DNA of 45,415 nt from a virus. The notes under the pieces were generated by a model, which had not been told where the DNA came from, did no database searches, and worked only from the letters and a program-made list of their open reading frames with translations. Made by a program: the position numbers and the translations under genes. The stretch covers positions 1 to 45,415 of IMG/VR virus record IMGVR_UViG_3300048597_000650, one strand, 5' to 3'. Positions 25,184 to 32,321 of the stretch are shown here, piece by piece (positions within the stretch are counted from its first letter, which is position 1; each line of letters starts with the position of its first letter).

Positions 25184-25805
25184 CCTTGGGTTTCTTGGCT
25201 TCGGGCTTTGCCACTTTGGCCCGAGCTTTGGCGATGGCGTTGGCGGCCTTCAGGGCGGCCTTGGCGACCTTCTCACGGACAGCCTTAACCTCGCCCTCGA
25301 AGTCTCCGAATCCCTCGCCCAGCGTGCCCAGGAGGACTCCGGCAGCCTTGGCCAAGCAGAGCATCGCGCGATCCTGAGAGACAAGTTTAGGAGTCGCCAC
25401 AACATCGCCCTCAGATGTTGTCTGGTAGGTGACGGACTCGAGTAGCATCTTTTGCTCCGGAGTCCATTGTTTGAGCGGCTTAACCCGGAAGGTTTGATCG
25501 TCGTAGATCGACGACCTGTCCACGAAGGCTTGCACTCGCCATCTCTCCATCAGTTGCTGGTGGACGGCGACGTTCAAATCGGCCAGGCCCTTGGTGAAGA
25601 GCCTGCTGATCGCCTTGCGTACGTGAGGAACCTTGCAGAATTCCTCTCCTGCAACCCGAGCCTGCTCGTCCTTCGACCCACAGACTTGCGTGGCCGCGGC
25701 AGCTTTATTCATGTCATTCGCGAAATACGCGGTGACAAACTCAATCTCGTGAGTGGTCCACGGACCCTCGACGCCGTGATGGGAAGATTTCTTGGTTTTT
25801 GCCAT
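25170..25805 (-). CDS. terS: Terminase small subunit
   Basis: A 211-residue protein. Sequence FVTAYFANDMNKAAAATQVC and SKDEQARVAGEEFCKVPHVR match the N-terminal DNA-binding helices of the terminase small subunit family (x-AYF-x-N-x-x-K-A-A-x-x-x-G). The C-terminal third is Ala/Lys-rich with repeated KA/AK. It recognises viral DNA for packaging and works with the large subunit. I chose ATG at 25805 with GGGGGA about eight bases upstream, rather than TTG two codons earlier. It is the first gene of the late operon. Confidence 0.85.
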   Translation of the reverse strand: MAKTKKSSHHGVEGPWTTHEIEFVTAYFANDMNKAAAATQVCGSKDEQARVAGEEFCKVPHVRKAISRLFTKGLADLNVAVHQQLMERWRVQAFVDRSSIYDDQTFRVKPLKQWTPEQKMLLESVTYQTTSEGDVVATPKLVSQDRAMLCLAKAAGVLLGTLGEGFGDFEGEVKAVREKVAKAALKAANAIAKARAKVAKPEAKKPKDDKR

Positions 25806-25846
25806 TGTCAAGTCCCCCAGGGGGTTGGGGATTTTTTGCGGCGACG

Positions 25847-25855
25847 ATTATATCA
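25847..25855 (-). promoter_or_regulatory. Extended -10 promoter for the late operon
   Basis: On the minus strand TGATATAAT is a perfect extended -10 (TGn plus consensus TATAAT). No good -35 is present at 17 bases. Start would be near 25840, about 35 bases before the terS ATG, giving a short leader. The call is motif-based only. Confidence 0.55.
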
Positions 25856-25928
25856 GGGGTCATCTATGGCCGCACATGAGGCGCCCGAACGGAAGGACCC
25901 CCCTTCGAAAAATTGGTCCGAGTATCAC

Positions 25929-25942
25929 AGGACGCGCGTCCT
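25929..25942. promoter_or_regulatory. 14-base perfect palindrome
   Basis: AGGACGCGCGTCCT reads identically on both strands and lies about 85 bases upstream of the late extended -10 promoter, so an operator for a dimeric DNA-binding protein is possible. Confidence 0.35.
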
Positions 25943-25974
25943 TACCCCACAAGCGGTTTATTGAGGTAATTTCA

Positions 25975-26005
25975 TGTTAACATATTTGTAAAATTTTGTT
26001 AACAT
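25975..26005. repeat. Two TGTTAACAT sites, 22 bases apart
   Basis: Identical 9-base sites at 25975-25983 and 25997-26005, each centred on the palindrome GTTAAC. They are 22 bases apart, about two helical turns, inside a block (25971-26010) that I count as 32 of 40 A/T. This fits a pair of operators or an AT-rich unwinding or activator site upstream of the late promoter. Confidence 0.5.
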
Positions 26006-26070
26006 TTTCCGCTTGACATTGGTGCTGGTCGAGCCTGTGCCGGGCTTCTAGGCGCGAAGGCCCTGATATG

Positions 26071-26097
26071 AAAAACGGCCCCGTCATTCGGAGGCCG
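26071..26097 (-). terminator. Rho-independent terminator of the early operon
   Basis: On the minus strand, CGGCCTCCG and CGGGGCCG pair as a stem with one U-G pair and a bulge, followed by TTTTT (26071-26075). It lies about 70 bases past the stop of the last early gene, so it closes the early operon. Confidence 0.65.
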
Positions 26098-26128
26098 CCT
26101 TCATTTGGGCACAGGTTTACGAGATTTA

Positions 26129-26157
26129 ATTTATGTCATTTCTCGATCAGGTGTCAA
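26129..26157 (-). promoter_or_regulatory. Possible sigma-70-like promoter
   Basis: Perfect TTGACA at 26152-26157 (minus strand) with ATAAAT 17 bases downstream (CATAAA at 16). It lies between the stop of the early regulator gene and the terminator, so its transcript would meet the hairpin after about 25-50 bases. It could make a short RNA or be an attenuated promoter. The -10 is weak. Confidence 0.3.
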
Positions 26158-26165
26158 ACGTCTTT

Positions 26166-26903
26166 TTAGAGGAATGTCCTCAGGCTGTCTTCGCGAATCT
26201 CCTCCAGGCCCCTGCGCAAACTCGGTCTCCGACGCAGAATGTCAAGTATCATCGCGACGTAATGACCAAGTCGGACGACTCCAGCCGAAGCAGCCATTGA
26301 AGTGAGTGTGGGTTTCTCGTTGGTTCGTAAGCAAAAGCAGATCCGCTTGCGTTGCTTCCACTGGCTTGACAGGTTCTTGCCGTCCACCTCTGGGGCTTGG
26401 CGCCTGGCCCATTCAAGGCAAAGCCTTATGAAGTCTGACTGTGTCATCCGATATGCAACCATGCTCGCCTGGAGCCAATCGTCAACCTCCCGGGTTATCG
26501 TCGCGTAAATGGGCGCGGCCATTGGGTTGATCGTCTCGCTCTTCTGTCCGTCTGCATACCGCTCGGGAAATCCGGGCCAGGCCTGGTCCATCCTGATGGG
26601 GTTTGGAGGGACATTCTCTCTTCGCGGCCCCTTGTTGCCACTCCCGCCGCCTCGCTCCCCGCGCTTGCGGTCCTCGTGCCAGCACTCCAGGATCTCCCCT
26701 CGACTCGGGCCGCCGGACTTGCTCTCGGGCTGCTCCTCGAAGTAGATGGTGCCGCACTCTGGGCAGTCCACCCCAACAGGTCGGCCACCAACCGGGCCGA
26801 ACTCCATCGGGACTTTGCCACCGGGCCCGACCTCTAGCGGGTCTAGCCAGCACTGGGGGCAGGTGGTTTCGTGTCGCTCCTCTGCCGCTGCAACCTCGGT
26901 CAT
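26166..26903 (-). CDS. Zinc-finger and double ribbon-helix-helix-like regulator
   Basis: A 245-residue protein, the last gene of the early operon. Residues about 13-50 hold two CxxC motifs (CPQC, then CPEC), a likely zinc ribbon. A basic, Gly/Arg-rich linker follows (about 85-105). Residues about 135-165 (IYATITREVDDWLQASMVAY, then FIRLCLEW) and about 190-225 (ICFCLRTNEKPTLTSMAASA, then VAMILDIL) each read as a beta strand followed by two helices, the ribbon-helix-helix pattern of MetJ/Arc repressors. Placed next to the late control region it may bind there. Start at 26903 (ATGA overlap; GGCGGAAGC upstream); a longer start adds nine residues. Function is inferred. Confidence 0.55.
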   Translation of the reverse strand: MTEVAAAEERHETTCPQCWLDPLEVGPGGKVPMEFGPVGGRPVGVDCPECGTIYFEEQPESKSGGPSRGEILECWHEDRKRGERGGGSGNKGPRRENVPPNPIRMDQAWPGFPERYADGQKSETINPMAAPIYATITREVDDWLQASMVAYRMTQSDFIRLCLEWARRQAPEVDGKNLSSQWKQRKRICFCLRTNEKPTLTSMAASAGVVRLGHYVAMILDILRRRPSLRRGLEEIREDSLRTFL

Positions 26904-27577
26904 ACCGCTTCCGCCCGCTGCCTTAGGCAATAGTGGTTATCCAGGATGCGCCACAACTGATCGGCCAGGTCAGCAGGTACACCCTCGTTGACCAGCACAT
27001 GATGCGCCTGGACGGCCTGGTGCTCGCTGGCGTGCCCGTTCAGGGGTTCATACCCTGGTCGCAGGATACGGAATACCACATCGCAGACATCGCCCTCGTT
27101 ACCGAAGCAAACGTCAGAGGCGACCACGATCTGCTTCCCGGTCTGCAGAACTCGGGATCGCCATCGGTCGATCCAGTATCCCGGCGATACCCGCTCCCGA
27201 AAGATCTCGGTGCCCACGACCTGCATCAGCCGGCGCACTTCGGGGAGGTGCTTTAGATCGTCCCAAGAGTACCTCTCCAGCAGCTTTCTGATCGGCGATG
27301 GAGGTCGAGGGTGTCCGAAATCGATCAAGGGATTGATGATCTCAATGGTGTCCCGGAGTTCGTCGGCGAAGGCTACCTTGGCCGCGTCATAGCGCTCCAG
27401 GATGAAGGCCGCAAGTGTATCCTTGCCCACCTGAGCATAGCCACTCAGGCCGACAACAAAAGGGAATCCGTCTCCACACATAACCATCGTAATACCTCGG
27501 ACAAATTGTCCCACCCAGGGTGACGGACAGTAAAGAAGGCGATCAGGATACATTTTCACACTTGGATGGCATGCCAT
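26900..27577 (-). CDS. Deoxynucleoside monophosphate kinase
   Basis: A 225-residue protein. GLSGYAQVGKDTLAAFI is a P-loop close to that of T4 gp1-type dNMP kinases (GxxxxGKD(T/S)), followed by AFADELRDTIEIINP and the conserved RRLMQVVGTEIFRERVSPGYWI with a late VVASDVCFGNEGD. It phosphorylates dNMPs for DNA synthesis and fits thyA in the same operon. The start at 27577 has a GGGAG site and follows the upstream stop directly. ATG at 27487 (GAGG site, 195 residues) gives an N-terminus closer to the family and leaves a 90-base leader with a palindrome, so it is a real alternative. Confidence 0.75.
   Translation of the reverse strand: MACHPSVKMYPDRLLYCPSPWVGQFVRGITMVMCGDGFPFVVGLSGYAQVGKDTLAAFILERYDAAKVAFADELRDTIEIINPLIDFGHPRPPSPIRKLLERYSWDDLKHLPEVRRLMQVVGTEIFRERVSPGYWIDRWRSRVLQTGKQIVVASDVCFGNEGDVCDVVFRILRPGYEPLNGHASEHQAVQAHHVLVNEGVPADLADQLWRILDNHYCLRQRAEAV
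27499..27511. promoter_or_regulatory. Operator-like inverted repeat upstream of the kinase alternative start
   Basis: GGACAA-A-TTGTCC, a perfect inverted repeat of six plus six bases around one base, 12 bases before ATG 27487. A 14-base sequence, GACGGACAGTAAAG at 27522-27535, lies just upstream and recurs at 34719-34732. Together these suggest a regulated leader if the kinase starts at 27487. Confidence 0.3.
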
Positions 27578-28072
27578 TCAGAACTCCCACTGGTAAACGT
27601 TGAAATAGATCTCGTCCCCGAAGTGAAACTCCAGGCGCCGCCGGATGTCAGTCATCTCCTCCGATTCGCCCAGGCTGAGCCAGACGAGCTCTTCGCGGCG
27701 CCCGGTTGCCGGATGTGGCTGCGTCATCACCCTGACCGCCCCTTGGACTCGCCAGCATCGCAGAGCGTAGAAGGCCAGGAGCTTGGCCAGCTTGCTGCTC
27801 ATGTTCAGGTTGCCCCTGTCGCAGTGTAGGCAGCCGATGGCATGGGCGAAGTTGCTGGCCGCGCCACATTCGCATCGGTGCAGGCCCGCCTCCGTGAGGT
27901 CTTGAGGGAGGTCGTTGAATATCTCGGCCAACCGCTTCTCGAGCTTAGGCTTCCTCGGATCGGTCATAGCCCATCCGGGGCCGAGGTACCTGATTCGCGC
28001 TCCGGAGCTAGCCAGATGGACCTGGACCGTCTCCCAGAGCTGGTGAGGCGTCTGGGTGGCCACGGCACTCAC
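27578..28072 (-). CDS. Zinc-binding protein of unknown function
   Basis: A 164-residue protein. Residues about 67-86 (CECGAASNFAHAIGCLHCD) contain CxC and CxxC motifs that can hold one zinc. The remainder is mixed alpha/beta (GARIRYLGPGWAMTDPRKP; RRRLEFHFGDEIYFNVYQW). GTG start with AGGGAC upstream, overlapping the membrane protein gene by four bases. No function can be assigned. It belongs to the replication operon. Confidence 0.5.
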   Translation of the reverse strand: MSAVATQTPHQLWETVQVHLASSGARIRYLGPGWAMTDPRKPKLEKRLAEIFNDLPQDLTEAGLHRCECGAASNFAHAIGCLHCDRGNLNMSSKLAKLLAFYALRCWRVQGAVRVMTQPHPATGRREELVWLSLGESEEMTDIRRRLEFHFGDEIYFNVYQWEF

Positions 28073-28401
28073 GGCCAGTCCCTCAGAAATCGTTTACCTT
28101 TCGAGGTTTCGCGATTTATGCAAGACTTGAGAGCGCAGCCGAGGAGAACCCCGATGAATAGCGGCGCCAAGCTTGCGGGCAGGATCACGCCGATTCGGTG
28201 GACGAGAACCCCAAGACCCCACAAGGCAAGAGCCATTAGCCCTGACGCAGGCACTCCGACCGCGAATACCACGGCGATTCTGCCGAGAGCGTCAGCGAGA
28301 TCGACGGAATTGTGAGCCAACTGGCGCTCGGCCTCCTTGAGTGCAATCCGTTGGCGATCAGTCTCAGCCCAGAACGGCTCTTGTGCCTCACTCATCGCCA
28401 T
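28069..28401 (-). CDS. Two-helix membrane protein
   Basis: A 110-residue protein: an amphipathic charged N-terminal helix (about 5-38), two hydrophobic segments (about 40-67, LGRIAVVFAVGVPASGLMAL; about 72-93, VILPASLAPLFIGVLLGCAL) and a basic tail. It follows the primase gene with an overlap of 14 bases; GAGGGG site. It might anchor replication proteins or alter the host membrane. It could also be an early membrane-active protein unrelated to the late lysis module. Confidence 0.5.
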   Translation of the reverse strand: MAMSEAQEPFWAETDRQRIALKEAERQLAHNSVDLADALGRIAVVFAVGVPASGLMALALWGLGVLVHRIGVILPASLAPLFIGVLLGCALKSCINRETSKGKRFLRDWP

Positions 28402-31400
28402 GGCCGCCCCTCTTCACCTCTTGGTCCCAGACGTGGAAGATCTCGAACATCTCCTCCGGGTACTTCCGCGGGCCCTGGTTGGTCTCAACGAGGATCATCC
28501 CATCGCGGGCGTAGCTAGGCTTCTTGAGGGGTCGAACCCCGGGACCCAGCAGACGATCCCAGGGTGCTGGGTCGGGCGGTGCCTGCGGAACCTCGCGGAA
28601 CCTCTCCCCCTTTATACAAAATCCTAATTCGCCTTGAATATATTTCTCCTGATCCAATTCCTCGCGCGCGCGCATGCATGGAGGGTCAGAAAAAGGTTCC
28701 GCAGTTCCGCACACTGGGTGCTCTAGCGAGGAATCATAAGGCTTTGCGCTTGCGGAACCTCCCCTAAATGAGGTTCCGCGAGGTTCCGCAGGTTCCGCAG
28801 GTTCCGCATCCCGAGCGACCCAGTAGACCCGCCCATTTCGCCCCTGCCGGTAGTACATGTGTACTCCTCTCCGAGACTGCTCCACATGCCCGTTGAGCCA
28901 CTTGCCCATCTTGGTCACCACCGACCGAGAGGACAGCAGTTGACCCTCTTCGATCCTGATGGTGTTGCCCAGGTAGTCCACGGTCTTCCCGTAGCGGTCC
29001 ATTGTGCGCAACAGTAGGGCTGCCTCGGCCGCTGTGAACTCCACCCTGTCTTTGAACTTCTCCGATAGGAACTCGAAGAAATCGTTAGCTTCCTGGTCGT
29101 CGAATGCTGCTCGGGATTGGGCGGCCTTGTAGTTGGTCATGAACCCCTCGATACCGGCCCAGTCCAGGATTCCGCCAAGGACATCGGCCCAGCTTTCAAA
29201 GGAGTCGAAGCGTCGCGGAGAGCCATCTTTACCCATGCACGTCTCAGGCCTCAGAGTCTTCCAGAGCGGCCTCCCAGCCTGGATCCAGCCTCGGACTAGC
29301 ACCCTTACCGCCCAGGCCATACGCCCCAGGTTGGCAGCAGTCCATTCCTCAATCTCGCCGTTCTTGAACGCCTCACGGTCTTCTGGTTGGTGGTGGATCT
29401 TGATGTAGTAGCAGCGCCTGGCGGTGTCCTCGTGCAGCTCCAGATTATTGCCGGTGGCCACCCATGTCTTGTTGTTGGTCAGGGTCAGGGAGCGCTGAGC
29501 GAAGAACTCTCGAGGAGAGAAGGACGGGCTGGTGAGCAGCCTGTCTAGCATCTGGTTATCCAGGGCGTGACCGCGCATGTTGTCGGCCAGCACGGCTTCA
29601 GCGGCGGAGTTGAGGCACTTGGTAAGCTCCTTGCTCCATTCTACGTTATTGTCTTTCTCGGGTGGGTTCAGGTCGTCTGGCCTGGCGCCAGTCCCAACAA
29701 GGATGGCAGACCTGGCCAGCTTGGACTTACCGGCATTCCTTCGTGAGGCCTGGATCATCGCCAGCGGAGACACGGAGCCCGGCTTCATTTGGCTTCTGGC
29801 CGTGGGCTCCAGCATCAGAGCGATGGTATTGGCGAGAGAGGCAGAGCAAGCCTCACCGTCCCAGCTAAGCCCGTCCTTGGCGAACTTGAAGTCTACTAGC
29901 ATCTCATCCCTAAAGAGCTTAACAGCCTCAGCTCCGTGCATCGGCGTGATGGTTTCTGGGATAGGCGGAACGGTAACTCCCAGAGCGGGCTCATAGATGG
30001 TCTTAGTGTTGGGGTCGTAGCCGGGCTGCGTGCGGACATTGCCCTCATAGTCCATAACCGGAAGGGCGGTCACGCGGCGGAGCTGGGGCAGGTTTAGCAC
30101 CTCGTTAGCGCTGTGGATCGATGCTATCAGTTCGGGCGATGGTGATGATTCTGTCACAATCCAGGTGTCCTCATCTTTCTTTTTCTTGCGCTGAAATCGA
30201 ATGCGCTGCGTCAAAATGGCCTTGAAGAGCTTCTCGGTGATGGGCTGAATCACGGCGCCTCTTTGATCAGCTAGCGCCGGCAGGACGCGAATGATTTCTG
30301 TATCTCTTGCGAAGATGAAGGGAGGATCGTTGATCCGCTGGACAGCATCGGCCGTGTCCTCCATCTCGCGATTGAGATCGCCATTCAGGCTCACAATCGG
30401 TTTGGGAGGTGCAAAAATGAGAATCTGAGCTGTCTGAGCTTGGCCAAGAGATGGTTCATTTGTACTAGCTTGCCCAAGGGTCTCTAGCCAGTCCAGATTC
30501 TCAGATGCTTCAACCAAGGTGTCATGTTGGGAATCGAACATGACACCTTGCGACACCTCCGAACTTGAATACATGACACCTTTTGAGGTGTCATGAGGTG
30601 TCATGTTGGGCCCAGAAGGTGTCATGTATTCAAGTTCATGACACCTCATGACACCTTGATCGGGCCCCGAAGGTGTCATGTTCGATTGGTCGCATGACAC
30701 CTCAAGCTCCATTTGGGCCTCTTTGCGGAACCTCGCGGAACCTCCAAACTGATAGGTTCTCTGGATCCCTCGCTTGAAAATGAGCGTTCCCTGGTCAACT
30801 TGAGCCTTCAGCCAGGGGCCGATCTTGGTGGCCGATCCCTTGTTGCCCTCACCGATCAATACCTCGGCGGCCTGGCCGGCTGTGAAGGGCTTGAGGCCGA
30901 AAACGCCCTTGAGGCGACCAAGATTTTCCGAGTGGGGTCTTTGGTCCCAGGGCACTTCCAGGGTCTCGAGCCAGTCTAGAGACTCGGTGGGCAGCTCCTT
31001 GTTCTCCTTGGAGTATTTGCCGCCGAACCTCAAGGCGTTATTGAGCTTCGATCTCAAGCCTTTCTCGCTCCAAGGGGGCTGACAGGTCTCGTTCCAGTCT
31101 ACGAGCAGAGACCACGCTTCATCCTGGGTTATACCGAACTCTAGCAGGTTGCAGGCGGTCAGGAAGGTGTGCTGGTCGCCGCCCTGACCCTCGATGGCTG
31201 GCTCGCGTCTTAGAATCCATTCGGAGGCCCTGTTATACGGTGCGGTTCTTTTGCCGCTATCTGCCGATGGTGATCGGTTGATCGGCTCGGAGCGCAGAGG
31301 GTGTTGTGGCAATTCTTCAACAACGGGCCACCAGCTGGGGTCGTAAACGGGCAGAGTGGCTATCTCGGCTGGGTCCCATTGGCGCGTGGGCTCATAGGTG

Positions 31401-31840
31401 ACCCCTGACTCGTGAGGGCTCCCTGGCCCGACCACAAAACCCCCATCAGCTCGGACGTCGAGGGCTATCTTTTGACCTGGCGCGACTTTGATACGAGCCC
31501 TGTTTGGGTACCTGGCGCCGTCTAGCGGGTGCCGATAGTACCTGTGAACGCCTCGGAAGCCGTCGTCTCGCCGGCCGGCCAACACAACCCAGGGTGTTTC
31601 CGGGAGGTTCTGCTTAGCCCATTCTTCGGCTTCTGGATTGTCCGTATCAACGATGACAACACCTGAAACCCCGCCAGTTATTATGCCCCAACGCTCGTAG
31701 ACCGCCGACCACTCGGCGACCTGATCGAGAGTGGGTCTTTTTGTCTGATAGTCCGTCCAGGTCTCAAGCCACGGCCGTTTGGCGCCTGGATAACAAGGGA
31801 CAACACTGAAACCGAAGTCCGTATGGAGCCGGAGAAACAT
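28388..31840 (-). CDS. Primase-polymerase/helicase with embedded iteron repeats
   Basis: An 1150-residue protein. Residues 1-170 form an archaeo-eukaryotic prim-pol domain: GFSVVPCYPGAKRPWLETW, then VVIVDTDN at about 61-68 with paired Asp and SPHESG at about 141. Residues about 215-275 (DQHTFLTACNLLEFGITQDE, then GLRSKLNNALRFG) resemble the primase C-terminal PriCT-1 domain. Residues about 620-950 hold an ATPase of the phage helicase type, with SRRNAGKSK at about 702 (the first P-loop residue is Ser, not Gly/Ala) and VATGNNLEL near 800, which fits an SF3-like arrangement. Low-complexity linkers at about 379-441 and 1011-1085 are coded by DNA repeats. It probably primes and unwinds for replication and binds its own gene. 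Confidence 0.8.
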   Translation of the reverse strand: MFLRLHTDFGFSVVPCYPGAKRPWLETWTDYQTKRPTLDQVAEWSAVYERWGIITGGVSGVVIVDTDNPEAEEWAKQNLPETPWVVLAGRRDDGFRGVHRYYRHPLDGARYPNRARIKVAPGQKIALDVRADGGFVVGPGSPHESGVTYEPTRQWDPAEIATLPVYDPSWWPVVEELPQHPLRSEPINRSPSADSGKRTAPYNRASEWILRREPAIEGQGGDQHTFLTACNLLEFGITQDEAWSLLVDWNETCQPPWSEKGLRSKLNNALRFGGKYSKENKELPTESLDWLETLEVPWDQRPHSENLGRLKGVFGLKPFTAGQAAEVLIGEGNKGSATKIGPWLKAQVDQGTLIFKRGIQRTYQFGGSARFRKEAQMELEVSCDQSNMTPSGPDQGVMRCHELEYMTPSGPNMTPHDTSKGVMYSSSEVSQGVMFDSQHDTLVEASENLDWLETLGQASTNEPSLGQAQTAQILIFAPPKPIVSLNGDLNREMEDTADAVQRINDPPFIFARDTEIIRVLPALADQRGAVIQPITEKLFKAILTQRIRFQRKKKKDEDTWIVTESSPSPELIASIHSANEVLNLPQLRRVTALPVMDYEGNVRTQPGYDPNTKTIYEPALGVTVPPIPETITPMHGAEAVKLFRDEMLVDFKFAKDGLSWDGEACSASLANTIALMLEPTARSQMKPGSVSPLAMIQASRRNAGKSKLARSAILVGTGARPDDLNPPEKDNNVEWSKELTKCLNSAAEAVLADNMRGHALDNQMLDRLLTSPSFSPREFFAQRSLTLTNNKTWVATGNNLELHEDTARRCYYIKIHHQPEDREAFKNGEIEEWTAANLGRMAWAVRVLVRGWIQAGRPLWKTLRPETCMGKDGSPRRFDSFESWADVLGGILDWAGIEGFMTNYKAAQSRAAFDDQEANDFFEFLSEKFKDRVEFTAAEAALLLRTMDRYGKTVDYLGNTIRIEEGQLLSSRSVVTKMGKWLNGHVEQSRRGVHMYYRQGRNGRVYWVARDAEPAEPAEPRGTSFRGGSASAKPYDSSLEHPVCGTAEPFSDPPCMRAREELDQEKYIQGELGFCIKGERFREVPQAPPDPAPWDRLLGPGVRPLKKPSYARDGMILVETNQGPRKYPEEMFEIFHVWDQEVKRGGHGDE
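28585..28807. repeat. Iteron family B (GAGGTTCCGC) flanking an AT-rich segment
   Basis: Copies of GAGGTTCCGC or its reverse complement occur at 28585-28594 and 28595-28604 (tandem, reverse), 28694-28702 and 28703-28710 (forward, second partial), 28752-28761 (reverse) and 28770-28779, 28780-28789, 28790-28798, 28799-28807 (forward, tandem). Two more are at 30725-30744. Between them, 28611-28660 is 70 % A/T by my count and 28663-28680 is 18 bases of alternating pyrimidine-purine. Iterons plus an unwinding element fit a replication origin. Confidence 0.6.
30517..30702. repeat. Iteron family A: ten perfect copies of AGGTGTCATG
   Basis: Forward copies start at 30517, 30586, 30596, 30617 and 30671; reverse copies (CATGACACCT) start at 30539, 30572, 30637, 30647 and 30693; a partial GACACCT is at 30552-30558. 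Forward-reverse pairs at both ends have starts 22 bases apart. The repeats are read in different frames (GVM, MTP, HDT) in the linker of the primase gene, so selection is on the DNA. Similar arrangement to the iterons inside the lambda O gene. Best single candidate for an initiator-bound origin, or an autoregulatory site. Confidence 0.75.
30561..30637. repeat. 22-base perfect inverted repeat within iteron array A
   Basis: Arms 30561-30582 and 30616-30637 are exact reverse complements over 22 bases, with a 33-base spacer that contains two tandem forward iterons. It could form a cruciform or a long hairpin in single-stranded DNA or in the mRNA. Confidence 0.75.
30725..30744. repeat. Tandem pair of iteron family B next to array A
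   Basis: Two abutting GCGGAACCTC copies (30725-30734, 30735-30744), identical to the pair at 28585-28604 and 23 bases beyond the end of array A. Links the two repeat families at one locus. Confidence 0.7.
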
Positions 31841-31856
31841 CGTATATGGGTCCTAT

Positions 31857-32321
31857 CTAAAGTGGGGTTTCGTGGATAAAAAGCAGGTAGGCCAGGGCTC
31901 TGGCCTTGTCCGGTAGGGTCTCCCAGTGCTGAAGGTCAGCGGAAGCGCAGAGTTGGAACTTGGGGTCCTGGACCAGGAAGCCAATCACGTCCTTGGTCTC
32001 GGCTATCCTGATGGTGAAATGGCCCGCTTTGCGAAGGTGCTCGAACTGAGGGTGGCCGACCACCGGGCGCCAGTCGCGATCAAAAGCCTGGCCATTGAGG
32101 GCCTCTTTCCAGGCTCCGTCCACCGGCAGCCGGCAGTCAACGCATCGGTGAGACTGCTCTTTCTTGGTGACCACATGGCCCCAAGCGGTGGGCTTGCCTA
32201 CTCGCACAGATTTGATTACCGAGTAGACTCCGAGCCTATCAGGCCCACACTTGCAAAGCCGCCGCTTGGGGAACACAGGTCCCCGGTCGCTGTCGTCGTC
32301 TTCTTTGAGGCGCCTAGCCAT
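31857..32321 (-). CDS. Zinc-binding protein of unknown function upstream of the primase
   Basis: A 154-residue protein. A Cys pair near residue 23 (LCKCGPDRLG) and another near 60 (HRCVDCRLP) can form one zinc site. The remainder is alpha/beta with PQFEHLRKAGHFTIRIAETK. The C-terminus ends in a helix rich in Leu (ARALAYLLFIHET). It overlaps the upstream gene by eight bases and precedes the primase, so a helper of replication is possible. No known family recognised. Confidence 0.5.
   Translation of the reverse strand: MARRLKEDDDSDRGPVFPKRRLCKCGPDRLGVYSVIKSVRVGKPTAWGHVVTKKEQSHRCVDCRLPVDGAWKEALNGQAFDRDWRPVVGHPQFEHLRKAGHFTIRIAETKDVIGFLVQDPKFQLCASADLQHWETLPDKARALAYLLFIHETPL

Larger units (their letters stand above)
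25806..26165. promoter_or_regulatory. Intergenic control region between early and late operons
   Basis: The stretch has no gene. It contains, in transcription order, a promoter-like -35/-10 pair, a terminator hairpin, an AT-rich block with two TGTTAACAT sites, a 14-base palindrome and an extended -10 promoter, described separately. It is the only long gap in the right-to-left gene order that separates replication genes from morphogenesis genes. Confidence 0.6.

Noticed and set aside
26013-26041. TTGACA on the plus strand (26013-26018)
   Set aside because: No -10 at a suitable distance and no plus-strand genes that it could serve.
30517-30702. CRISPR array
   Set aside because: The repeats are only 10 bases, occur in both orientations, have irregular spacing of 10-33 bases and lie inside a coding frame, so they are not CRISPR repeats.
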